From an uncultured Desulfomonile sp. (GTDB lineage: Bacteria > Desulfobacterota > Desulfomonilia > Desulfomonilales > Desulfomonilaceae), in the NCBI GenBank assembly GCA_903853735.1, contig CAINUH010000299.1, positions 1 to 6,262 on the forward strand: a stretch of DNA of 6,262 nt. The letters are read 5' to 3'. Positions 1 to 5,857 of this stretch are shown piece by piece (within the stretch, counting starts at the first letter, position 1; each line of letters begins with the position of its first letter). The position numbers and the translations under genes were made by a program. The notes beneath the pieces are model-generated. The model did no database searches and was not told the DNA's origin. It worked only from the letters and a program-made list of their open reading frames with translations.

Positions 1-64
1 AATACGCCGCAATCTCTACTTCTTGGCAAGTCTCGGCCAGGTTTGTTCTCTGAGTAATAGGCGA

Positions 65-436
65 TCACACTGTAGTGGCCTTCGGATTAGGGCCGTACTG
101 ATTTTCACCCGGTTGACTGTCTTTCACAACAAATATCAGGAGAATGATAGCGCCAACAATTGGGATCAGCCCAATAAAAAGCCACCATCCACTGCGGTCA
201 GTGTCGTGGAGCCTTCTAACTGACACCGCTATGCTGGGGATCAGAACCGCTAAGCCATAAAGTGCGCCTAACAGGCCCATGCCTCCTGCAGGACGAAAAG
301 TGCCGGTAACATAGTCAATGATCCCAAGCGCAATACTGATAAGAACATTGAACAGGACGAAAGACCAATACTCTCTTCGCCTTGCTCGCCCGGCAAACAC
401 TGCATACTTCTTCAACACTTCGAGATACCAATTCAC
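65..436 (-). CDS. DUF805 family inner-membrane protein
   Basis: This 123-residue protein has the three hallmarks of the DUF805 (YhaH-like) family: an N-terminal FxGRARRREYW block (residues 14-24), a central SVRRLHDTDRSGWW block (72-85) and a C-terminal DSQPGENQYGPNP block (106-118). Hydrophobic stretches at about 25-43, 53-72 and 84-104 indicate three to four membrane segments, so it should sit in the inner membrane. The length is normal for the family. The start is GTG, supported by a purine-rich AGGAG ribosome site about six bases upstream (minus strand, around 441-449). The biochemical role of the family is unknown; members often sit alone, as here. Its start faces a 429-base gene-free region holding a candidate promoter. 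The family call is secure and the function is open. Confidence 0.93.
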   Translation of the reverse strand: MNWYLEVLKKYAVFAGRARRREYWSFVLFNVLISIALGIIDYVTGTFRPAGGMGLLGALYGLAVLIPSIAVSVRRLHDTDRSGWWLFIGLIPIVGAIILLIFVVKDSQPGENQYGPNPKATTV

Positions 437-489
437 ACTCTCTCCTCTTCTTACCTCATACTGCTTTGATCAGGCGACTGCCAAGCCAT

Positions 490-518
490 ATATTGACGCC
501 TGACCTACCCGACGTCAA
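490..518 (-). promoter_or_regulatory. Candidate sigma70 promoter for the DUF805 gene
   Basis: Read on the minus strand, TTGACG (513-518) is followed after 17 bases by CAATAT (490-495). The -35 box matches five of six consensus bases; the -10 box is weak. Transcription would start near 483, leaving a leader of about 47 bases before the GTG at 436. An inverted repeat with half-sites at 470-476 and 497-503 brackets the -10 box, which would suit repressor control. This is inferred from pattern only. Confidence 0.35.
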
Positions 519-734
519 TTACATTTATCCACCGACAATCAGACTTAGCTCCTATTGGTATTTGCTGGGATCACCGAGAAGGTAGTGGTGGGTACGCGTA
601 CTTTCCCTGAAAAGTTAGAGGTTCGTCCCCCTTCTTGGCTCTGAAACAGCCTACCGAAGTGTAGGAAAAGGGTCTTCAGGTTAACAATTTCAGCCAGTTT
701 ACCTTATTAACTGAAACAGGTTAATTTGACGGTG

Positions 735-766
735 ATTAGCTAACCTAATTAAATGGTTAGCCTGAT
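735..766. repeat. Imperfect inverted repeat (hairpin)
   Basis: GCTAACC (739-745) and GGTTAGC (755-761) form a perfect seven-base stem around a nine-base AT loop. With one bulged C at 762 the pairing extends by ATTA (735-738) against TGAT (763-766). No T-run follows on either strand, so it is a poor match for an intrinsic terminator. It could be a protein-binding dyad, or a weak terminator for the tRNA-Gln transcript arriving on the minus strand about 100 bases after the tRNA. Confidence 0.5.
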
Positions 767-804
767 AAATGGATAATGTTATGAGATGTCAATTAGTTAA
801 GGCA

Positions 805-826
805 TTTGCATACGGTTTGCATACGG
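805..826. repeat. Tandem direct repeat, 2 x 11 bases
   Basis: TTTGCATACGG occurs twice head to tail without a mismatch (805-815 and 816-826), one helical turn apart. It ends 39 bases from the 3' end of tRNA-Gln. Paired short direct repeats at helical spacing beside a tRNA 3' end resemble arm-type sites of tyrosine recombinases, or paired operator half-sites. The repeat itself is seen directly; the role is inferred. Confidence 0.7.
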
Positions 827-865
827 ATTTTTGGGGTATTGTAGTCAACGATATCAGCTAGTTAA

Positions 866-939
866 TGGCTGGGGGACGAGGATTCGAACCTCGGTTAACG
901 GGGCCAGAACCCGTCGTCCTGCCGCTAGACGATCCCCCA
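866..939 (-). tRNA. tRNA-Gln (anticodon CTG)
   Basis: The minus strand folds into a complete 74-base cloverleaf. The acceptor stem TGGGGGA pairs with TCCCCCA, the D arm has GTCT/GGAC, the anticodon stem is ACGGG/CCCGT around the loop TTCTGGC, the variable loop is TAAC, and the T arm is CGAGG-TTCGAAT-CCTCG. The anticodon CTG (905-907) reads CAG codons for glutamine. The weak U1-A72 pair and the G discriminator are typical bacterial glutamine identity elements. The 3' CCA is encoded in the gene (866-868). It lies 38 bases downstream of tsaC on the same strand but has its own promoter. I see no clear terminator with a T-run after it. Confidence 0.97.
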
Positions 940-951
940 AGGCACGCGGGT

Positions 952-981
952 ATAATAGTATTTTGGAGTTTGGGGTGTCAA
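952..981 (-). promoter_or_regulatory. Sigma70-type promoter of tRNA-Gln
   Basis: On the minus strand a perfect TTGACA (976-981) is followed by an 18-base spacer and TATTAT (952-957, five of six consensus bases). Initiation would fall near 944-946, about six bases before the mature tRNA 5' end. The stretch between the -10 box and the tRNA is GC-rich (ACCCGCGTGCC), the kind of discriminator linked to stringent control of stable RNA genes. The -35 box overlaps the TGA stop codon of tsaC (978-980), so the tRNA can be made independently of the upstream genes. Confidence 0.75.
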
Positions 982-1616
982 GACGATTTGTCGGAAACCA
1001 AGACTCTCATTTTTCCCCGAATAACTTTCCTGGATATCGCTCCTTCCCTGACAAATCGTAAACCGTCTGCAAGAGGTTCCACTACTGTAGATGGTTTTCC
1101 TCCGGGAGACCGTCCCGAGTCCACGACCAGGTCGACTGCATCACGGACGGGCGCTGAAATACGAGTGACCCTGTCTGGGCTTGGTTCGCCGGACCGGTTG
1201 GCGCTGGTGGCTGTTATCCAGCCACCTGCCAGTTCAGCCAATTGTCTTGCCGGGCAGTCAGGAGGAACTCTGATCCCGACTTTTCCAGTTGGCCCTATCA
1301 CGAGTCTTGAAAACGGAAATGTCGGCTCCAATAAAATGGTGAGACTGCCTGGCCAAAAGAGGTTCATGAGTTCTTCGGCAGTATGGCAAACCGACGGAAT
1401 CATCTTGTCCACCACGGCCCTGTGTGCCGAAATAAGTGGTAATGGGATGGTTTCCGGTCTACTTTTGATCTCAAAAATCCTTCTGACTGCGTGTTCCTGG
1501 AAGGGGTCTGCTGCCAGGGCGTAGAACGTTTCAGTAGGAACGATAACCACCCCGCCGGACCGCACAATTCTTGCCGCCGAAAACAGGATGGGGTTCTTCT
1601 CTGGTGTGATCCTCAT
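978..1616 (-). CDS. tsaC: L-threonylcarbamoyladenylate synthase (TsaC/Sua5/YrdC family)
   Basis: TsaC makes threonylcarbamoyl-AMP from threonine, bicarbonate and ATP, the first step of t6A at position 37 of ANN-decoding tRNAs, in the cytoplasm. The 212 residues cover the YrdC domain only, with no Sua5 C-terminal domain. Visible motifs are [11 protein letters not shown] (27-37), the basic [12 protein letters not shown] segment (51-62), [10 protein letters not shown] (87-96), VGIRVP (113-118), [11 protein letters not shown] with the SxN motif (135-145) and [15 protein letters not shown] (166-180). The usual YGLG is YALA here, a mild variation. The ATG overlaps the kinase stop codon as ATGA (1613-1616), which implies translational coupling; upstream there is only a purine-rich GAGAAAG. 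YciO-like paralogues share the fold, but the K-x-R and SxN motifs favour a true TsaC. Confidence 0.92.
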   Translation of the reverse strand: MRITPEKNPILFSAARIVRSGGVVIVPTETFYALAADPFQEHAVRRIFEIKSRPETIPLPLISAHRAVVDKMIPSVCHTAEELMNLFWPGSLTILLEPTFPFSRLVIGPTGKVGIRVPPDCPARQLAELAGGWITATSANRSGEPSPDRVTRISAPVRDAVDLVVDSGRSPGGKPSTVVEPLADGLRFVREGAISRKVIRGKMRVLVSDKSS

Positions 1617-3817
1617 TTCTTTCTCACGGGAAGTTCTATGACAAAAGCCGCGCCTCCATCGGGATTGTCCCGAACCCTCACAAAGCCATTGTGATCTGAA
1701 ACGATGGTGCTGACTATCGTCAGCCCGAGCCCTGTCCCCCCCGGTTTTCTTGAAAAGTAGGGCTCGAAAAGACGCTCTCTGTCCTCCGGAGCTATTCCGG
1801 AACCATTGTCAACGATCTCAACTGAAGCGATGGAAAGGTCCTTGTCGTATCGTGTTCTCACCTTTACTGTACCACCTTCACCTGCTGCTGCCACGGCATT
1901 GTCGATTAGGTTGACTACCGCTCTTTTCATCTGCTCCTTGTCCAGATCGAGAATGGGAATCGTGTCGTCTTGTTCGAACTGGAAGTTCACCGACTCATTC
2001 CCCTCAAGGTACAGTTCCGTTGCTTCACGTACAAGCACGTTGAGGTTGTTGAGCACTGGGTTGGCGGCAGGCATACGGGCAAAATTGGAGAATTCGTTTA
2101 CCATTTTCTTGAGTTGTTCCACTTGATCGATAATAGTATGAGTACACCTATTGAGGACTTCTGCGTCCTCGCCGAGGGTATCCATATATTTTCGTCGCAA
2201 CCGCTGGGCATTCAACTGGATTGGAGTTAGAGGGTTCTTTATTTCGTGAGCTATCCTACGGGCGACTTCTCGCCAGGCTGCCATTCTCTGAGCCTTTAGT
2301 AGGTATGTTATATCCTCAAAAACCAGCACAACGCCCAGATCTCCGCCCTCCTCGTCTCTCAGACGCGCTGCAAAACAGAGCACCGTCAATGCCTTTTGAG
2401 GGAATGGCAGCGTGACTTGATGCTCAATCGCTTCTTTTCCACAATTGAAGAGATCATTCAGGGTCGCCTGGATCACCTTTGATGCAACATGGGGAAGCAC
2501 GTCGGCGAAAGGTCGACCGAGCAGATCTTTCTCGCTTATTCCCAAGAGAATTCGGGCCGAATTGTTGATGGTGGTCACCTTGCGCTCGGGATCGAGAGCC
2601 ATCACCCCGGCCGCTATATTTCTGAGGATGGTCTCTATGTATTTGCGTCGATTTTCCAGGTCCAAGTTCACGCGCACCAGTTCATCGCGCCCTTTTCTGA
2701 GGTCTTCAGACATCTTGTTGAAAGAACGGACGAGCACACCGAGTTCGTCGTCTCCGACAGGTTCGACGTAGACGTCCAGGTTGCCGGATGCGATTTTTTC
2801 AGTTCCTTCCGCCAAACCCAAAATAGGATCGGTTATGTCTCTAGCCATGGTGACCCCAAACCAAAAGCCGATGAAAATAACCAGCAGGGCAACTACCAGC
2901 AGTATGAGGACGTAAATGGTCTTGACCGGACCACGCATCCTTTTTGCCTCCTGATAGTCGACAAAGGCGTTGGATATGGCCAGCAACCTGCCTGCCAGGG
3001 ATGTGGGTATAAAATAATCAGTGACCAGAGCGCCGGCAAAAACGTCGCCTTTCGAACTCTTCACGGGAGCAATACCTCGTATTAGATCGCCACCGCCATC
3101 TAGCGGAATAATCTGTGAAGTTTTTTCTCCTTTGAAAGCAATCTTGAGAAAACTGGGAAGGGGAGGGGGAATGGTTACTCCCTCCAAGGCAGAATCCTTT
3201 TGAAGTATGGGTGTTGAGCCGTCCCGGAAATAGACCTGGACTGAATTCAGGCCCTCCACAGCGCGTCCGGCTTCCATGGCAGCTTTCAATGCCTCGTGAT
3301 TCCCTCTATCAAGTAACGACCTGGATTCAACCAATTCGGACAGGCGGGAAGCGCTCGTGAGAACTTTTTCAGAGGCGTTCTGATAGTAGGCCTGGGCAAC
3401 CACCAGGGAAGACTGCAAAGATTCTTCAACCTGAGCCTTGAACCAGCTCTCAATGGTTGTGTGGAGCACTCCCGCACTCGCAATAAAGAGAACTACGGTT
3501 GGGATAAGGGTTAACGCCACGAAGGCCAGCGTCAAGCGAGTTTTAAGGTTGGATCCTAGAAGTTTTCTGCGACGCTCGAAGAAAAGCTTGAACAGATTGC
3601 GTATGAGAAAGAAAATCATAAGTATCAGCAGGAGCGTGACCACTGACAGTAGGGAGAAAAGCAATAAATGGCCGGCAAATGGGATGTCTTCGGCTGAACG
3701 GGCGATCTGCGATTCCACCAGGAAAATTATTCCTATCAGTAAGGCCGCGCCGGACGCTACCAGAAGCTCCCGCCGCCTTTTTGCCTTTTCCTGATCAATT
3801 GTTAGAAATTGTTTCAT
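1613..3817 (-). CDS. NtrY-like membrane sensor histidine kinase (HAMP-PAS-HisKA-HATPase)
   Basis: This 734-residue two-component sensor kinase has the NtrY layout. A basic cytoplasmic N-terminus is followed by membrane segments at about 19-37, 50-73 and 97-117, an extracytoplasmic sensor region (about 118-298), a fourth membrane segment (300-321), HAMP (about 320-373), PAS (about 390-505), the dimerisation/phosphoacceptor helix with RIAHEIKNPLTP (phospho-His 524) and an ATPase domain. The ATPase domain shows the N box NLIDNA (636-641), G1 VDNGSGI (669-675), the F box FEPYFSRKPG and G2 GTGLGLT (694-700). NtrY proteins normally phosphorylate the sigma54 activator NtrX to control nitrogen or redox genes, but no regulator is encoded nearby. 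It is preceded by the metallopeptidase gene (137-base gap) and overlaps tsaC by four bases. The ATG has no obvious ribosome site. Family assignment is firm; the signal and partner are unknown. Confidence 0.94.
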   Translation of the reverse strand: MKQFLTIDQEKAKRRRELLVASGAALLIGIIFLVESQIARSAEDIPFAGHLLLFSLLSVVTLLLILMIFFLIRNLFKLFFERRRKLLGSNLKTRLTLAFVALTLIPTVVLFIASAGVLHTTIESWFKAQVEESLQSSLVVAQAYYQNASEKVLTSASRLSELVESRSLLDRGNHEALKAAMEAGRAVEGLNSVQVYFRDGSTPILQKDSALEGVTIPPPLPSFLKIAFKGEKTSQIIPLDGGGDLIRGIAPVKSSKGDVFAGALVTDYFIPTSLAGRLLAISNAFVDYQEAKRMRGPVKTIYVLILLVVALLVIFIGFWFGVTMARDITDPILGLAEGTEKIASGNLDVYVEPVGDDELGVLVRSFNKMSEDLRKGRDELVRVNLDLENRRKYIETILRNIAAGVMALDPERKVTTINNSARILLGISEKDLLGRPFADVLPHVASKVIQATLNDLFNCGKEAIEHQVTLPFPQKALTVLCFAARLRDEEGGDLGVVLVFEDITYLLKAQRMAAWREVARRIAHEIKNPLTPIQLNAQRLRRKYMDTLGEDAEVLNRCTHTIIDQVEQLKKMVNEFSNFARMPAANPVLNNLNVLVREATELYLEGNESVNFQFEQDDTIPILDLDKEQMKRAVVNLIDNAVAAAGEGGTVKVRTRYDKDLSIASVEIVDNGSGIAPEDRERLFEPYFSRKPGGTGLGLTIVSTIVSDHNGFVRVRDNPDGGAAFVIELPVRKK

Positions 3818-3838
3818 GCGCTATCGTGTTTGCAGCCA

Positions 3839-3850
3839 TTAATCGATTAA
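3839..3850. promoter_or_regulatory. 12-base perfect palindrome upstream of the kinase gene
   Basis: TTAATCGATTAA is a perfect palindrome ending 21 bases before the kinase ATG, in the 137-base gap behind the metallopeptidase gene. Its position would allow a dimeric repressor or activator to act on the kinase-tsaC transcript. No confident -35/-10 pair was found nearby, so the operator role is only inferred. Confidence 0.35.
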
Positions 3851-3954
3851 ACCGGAGAGAGGAAACCGTTCCTTCTCGACTGCTTCGCTATTTTGATTGA
3901 GAACACAGGTACCCTTTAGCCCTCATGCCATCTTCCATCACGGGGAAATTCGTG

Positions 3955-4329
3955 TCACTCCGGTTCTCCTGTTATCTGTGCCAACTGGCTGTCGTCGAAA
4001 CCGAAGTGATGTCCTACCTCGTGTACCACGACGCTTCTGATATGGGCCGTAAGATTCCTCCTTCCACCTGCCGCACGTATGATCGGACGACGGTAAAGAT
4101 AGATCCTTTCCGGGAGAAGATTTACTGTGAAGAAACTTCTGCCCGTCAGAGGGACCCCGACGTACAGGCCGAGGATGTCCCACTTGGATTCGACTCCTAA
4201 AGAGCGAAGGGTATCGGGATCCGCGAAATCCTCAACCAGCACTTCCAGGTTTTCCATCTTGTCCTGGAATTGCTTGGGCAGTTGTTCCAGAGCTTCGGCT
4301 ACCTGTGCGTCGAAAGAATCCTCCAGCAT
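3955..4329 (-). CDS. Zincin_1 family (minimal MMP-like) metallopeptidase
   Basis: With an ATG at 4329 the protein has 124 residues, the usual size for the small acidic Zincin_1 (DUF1025) family. It starts with the family's amphipathic N-terminal helix (DAQVAEALEQLP), then VEDFADPDTL and LGLYVGVPLTGRS, then PERIYLYRRPI, and ends with the zinc site VVVHEVGHHFGFDD. His103, Glu104, His107 and Asp113 fit HExxHxxGxxD. No signal peptide is seen, so it is probably cytoplasmic. Substrates are not known for the family. The reading frame is open back to a GTG at 4434, but those 35 extra residues are Cys-rich, do not resemble the family, and that GTG lies inside a Shine-Dalgarno-like run. The ATG at 4329 has no clear ribosome site of its own. 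It is divergent from pth and upstream of the kinase. Confidence 0.85.
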   Translation of the reverse strand: MLEDSFDAQVAEALEQLPKQFQDKMENLEVLVEDFADPDTLRSLGVESKWDILGLYVGVPLTGRSFFTVNLLPERIYLYRRPIIRAAGGRRNLTAHIRSVVVHEVGHHFGFDDSQLAQITGEPE

Positions 4330-4359
4330 AGAAGACTGCACCCAATTTTCGTCAGCGAC

Positions 4360-4389
4360 TTGACAGGCGGGGCTCGCTGCGCGCATACA
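4360..4389 (+). promoter_or_regulatory. Candidate promoter for pth
   Basis: A perfect -35 TTGACA (4360-4365) is followed after 18 bases by CATACA (4384-4389), a weak -10. Initiation near 4396 would leave about 43 bases of leader before the pth start. The spacer is very GC-rich. It is offered only because it is the best match in the 109-base divergent gap. Confidence 0.3.
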
Positions 4390-4438
4390 CGCACCTGTAA
4401 CAGAAAAGTAGCAAGATGGGAAGGCTGGGCTCACCTCC

Positions 4439-5044
4439 TTGGGATGTGATTTATTGATAGTTGGTCTTGGGAACCCGGGAAAGGCTTACCAGCGGCACCG
4501 CCATAATGTGGGATTTATGGTCCTGGATGAAATTGCAAAGGCTCAGCGCCTTTCATGGACTACCAACAGAGAGAAGACCGTTGTCTGCGAGGCCGAAATC
4601 GACAGTCGGAAGGTCATTTTGGCAAAACCGCAAACCTACATGAACCTTAGCGGCAAGGCTGTCCATCCGCTGGTGCGAAGGCTAAATGTGGATCCGACTG
4701 CAATGATAGTCGTCCATGACGATCTTGATTTGGCTCGAGGAAGCGTGAGAATCAAGGTCGGAGGCGGTGACGGGGGCCACAAAGGGATCAGGTCTATTGC
4801 TGATTCGTTGAGATTCCGAGATTTTATTCGGATTCGCCTCGGTATAGGCAGGCCACCAGAGGGGGTCATGCCTGACCAATTCGTGCTTCAGAACTTTTCC
4901 ACTGATGAGACGAAAGTGCTGGAGCACCTGGTCTCGACAGGAATATCAGCCCTTCATCTGTTGGTTGTACACGGGGTGGAACATTGCAAAAACATTATTC
5001 ATTCAGTAAGATCACCCTCGGATTTGGTGTCCGAAACGTCATGA
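4439..5044 (+). CDS. pth: Peptidyl-tRNA hydrolase
   Basis: Pth cleaves the ester bond of peptidyl-tRNAs that drop off ribosomes, recycling tRNA in the cytoplasm. The 201 residues match the bacterial Pth length and motifs: LIVGLGNPG with Asn12, RHNVGF with catalytic His22, KPQTYMNLSG with Asn69, VVHDDLDL with Asp94, GGGDGGHKGIRSI (108-120) and FIRIRLGIGRP (129-139). The equivalent of E. coli Asn114 in the GHNG motif is Lys115 here. No in-frame ATG exists upstream before a TAG at 4409. I keep the TTG at 4439, which gives the usual few residues before IVGLG; a TTG at 4454 is the alternative. Ribosome binding is poor for either. The usual rplY partner is not in front of it; instead it diverges from the metallopeptidase gene and is followed 87 bases later by a methyltransferase. 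Confidence 0.96.
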   Translation: MGCDLLIVGLGNPGKAYQRHRHNVGFMVLDEIAKAQRLSWTTNREKTVVCEAEIDSRKVILAKPQTYMNLSGKAVHPLVRRLNVDPTAMIVVHDDLDLARGSVRIKVGGGDGGHKGIRSIADSLRFRDFIRIRLGIGRPPEGVMPDQFVLQNFSTDETKVLEHLVSTGISALHLLVVHGVEHCKNIIHSVRSPSDLVSETS

Positions 5045-5131
5045 AACTGGTTTTTCTCTTGCCAATTCCGTCGTGTTGTAATAGTTTCAATGGTCTTTGG
5101 ACCTGCTTCATTACTGCAAGGGGGTATACGG

Positions 5132-5818
5132 ATGAGTGAAACAATGGTAAGTGAGGATAATGCTCCGTTCCGCAAATTAATGCGCCCGGTGGTCAAAGCC
5201 CTTAGGACAGCCTACATACAAGGCACCACCGTGGTGAAACTGATGCCTTCGGAAAGAGCGATCCAGCTTTACTATAAGTACAGACGCAAGAGCTATGATC
5301 TCCAATGGTCAATGGACCCCGGATACAGGAAGGGCCTCAGGCGGCTGGTGGAACTGGCCGTTGAGGAGAATGACCGGGTACTTGATGTGGGTTGCGGGAC
5401 CGGTTCTGCAACGATACAGGCCGCCACAAAATGTCGGGAAGTGGTAGGAATAGATTTGTCACCGGACATGATTGAACTTGCAGAAGAGAAAGTTCACAAG
5501 AAATGTATTCAAAACTGCCGATTGGCTGCCACCTCCGTAGAGGATTATCATCCGGACGAATCCTTCGACAAAGTGATCAGCTCTTTCATGATTCCACATG
5601 TCAGACCTAGGTTCCGACCAGCAATCTATGCCTGTATGTACAATTTTCTAAAGCCTGGGGGAACAGTGGGGCTGTTTGGGTCACGCGGTGAAGTGTGTGA
5701 CGTCTACGAAACCCGTGGAGAGATTGAAGACAATCTTACCGGGTCTGGGTTCAAAGACATAGTACTGTATGACGTCTATGACATTTATAGAATTGCGGTA
5801 GCCAGACGACCCGAATAA
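5132..5818 (+). CDS. Class I SAM-dependent methyltransferase
   Basis: The start at 5132 is preferred because AAGGGGG lies about eight bases upstream; a start at 5090 would add 14 residues without such a site. The 228-residue protein has a polar, basic N-terminal region of about 60-70 residues and then a Rossmann methyltransferase domain. Motif I is VLDVGCGTG (83-91), the ribose-binding acidic residue is Asp108 in GIDLSPDMIELAEEK, the motif IV-like segment is FDKVISSFMIPHV (145-157), and FLKPGGTVGLFG (172-183) precedes the late strands. This is the UbiE/Methyltransf_11/25 type that acts on small molecules or lipids, but the substrate cannot be read from the sequence. It follows pth on the same strand and ends before a strong hairpin. 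Confidence 0.9.
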   Translation: MSETMVSEDNAPFRKLMRPVVKALRTAYIQGTTVVKLMPSERAIQLYYKYRRKSYDLQWSMDPGYRKGLRRLVELAVEENDRVLDVGCGTGSATIQAATKCREVVGIDLSPDMIELAEEKVHKKCIQNCRLAATSVEDYHPDESFDKVISSFMIPHVRPRFRPAIYACMYNFLKPGGTVGLFGSRGEVCDVYETRGEIEDNLTGSGFKDIVLYDVYDIYRIAVARRPE

Positions 5819-5857
5819 CGCCCGATACGGAATGGCGTCGAAGAGTTTTCGTAAACA

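Larger units (their letters stand above)
437..865. other. Gene-free, repeat-bearing region between DUF805 and tRNA-Gln
   Basis: No convincing coding region was found here on either strand. The part next to the DUF805 gene (437-520) carries its ribosome site, a candidate promoter and a TCAGGCG inverted repeat. A ten-base palindrome GTACGCGTAC lies at 592-601. From about 670 to 865 the sequence becomes AT-rich and is full of GTTAA/TTAAC-type words, including CAGGTTAA at 677-684 and 717-724, an imperfect hairpin at 735-766 and an 11-base tandem repeat at 805-826. The change in composition and its position at the 3' flank of a tRNA gene suggest an old integration site or a horizontally acquired scrap, but no integrase or phage gene is in the window. 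Confidence 0.5.

Noticed and set aside
1..57. Plus-strand open frame from the window edge ending in TAA, a possible C-terminal tail of a convergent gene.
   Set aside because: Only 18 codons are visible and none form a recognisable motif; it cannot be told from chance.
618..631. GAGGTTCG followed by TCCCCC, resembling part of a tRNA T arm and acceptor end.
   Set aside because: It lies on the opposite strand from tRNA-Gln, lacks the rest of the T stem and no cloverleaf can be formed, so an attachment-site duplicate is not supported.
805..826. Tandem repeat considered as the start of a CRISPR array.
   Set aside because: There are only two 11-base units with no spacers, far from CRISPR repeat length and pattern.
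781..861. Small plus-strand ORF of 26 codons beginning ATGAGATGTC.
   Set aside because: It runs through the tandem repeat, has no good ribosome site and resembles no known protein.
865..1524. Long plus-strand ORF of 219 codons.
   Set aside because: It runs through the tRNA gene and antisense to tsaC, whose motifs are unmistakable; a shadow frame.
2489..3085. Plus-strand ORF of 198 codons.
   Set aside because: It is antisense to the HAMP, PAS and sensor regions of the kinase and shows no domain of its own.
3438..3794. Plus-strand ORF of 118 codons.
   Set aside because: It is antisense to the membrane segments of the kinase, Ser/Arg-rich as expected for a shadow frame.
3818..3954. Possible sigma54 promoter (TGGCATGAGGGCTA on the minus strand) in front of the NtrY-like kinase.
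   Set aside because: The GG and GC elements are seven rather than ten bases apart, so the spacing is wrong.
5090..5131. Longer start for the methyltransferase at 5090.
   Set aside because: The ATG at 5132 has a clear AAGGGGG ribosome site at normal spacing, while 5090 has none.
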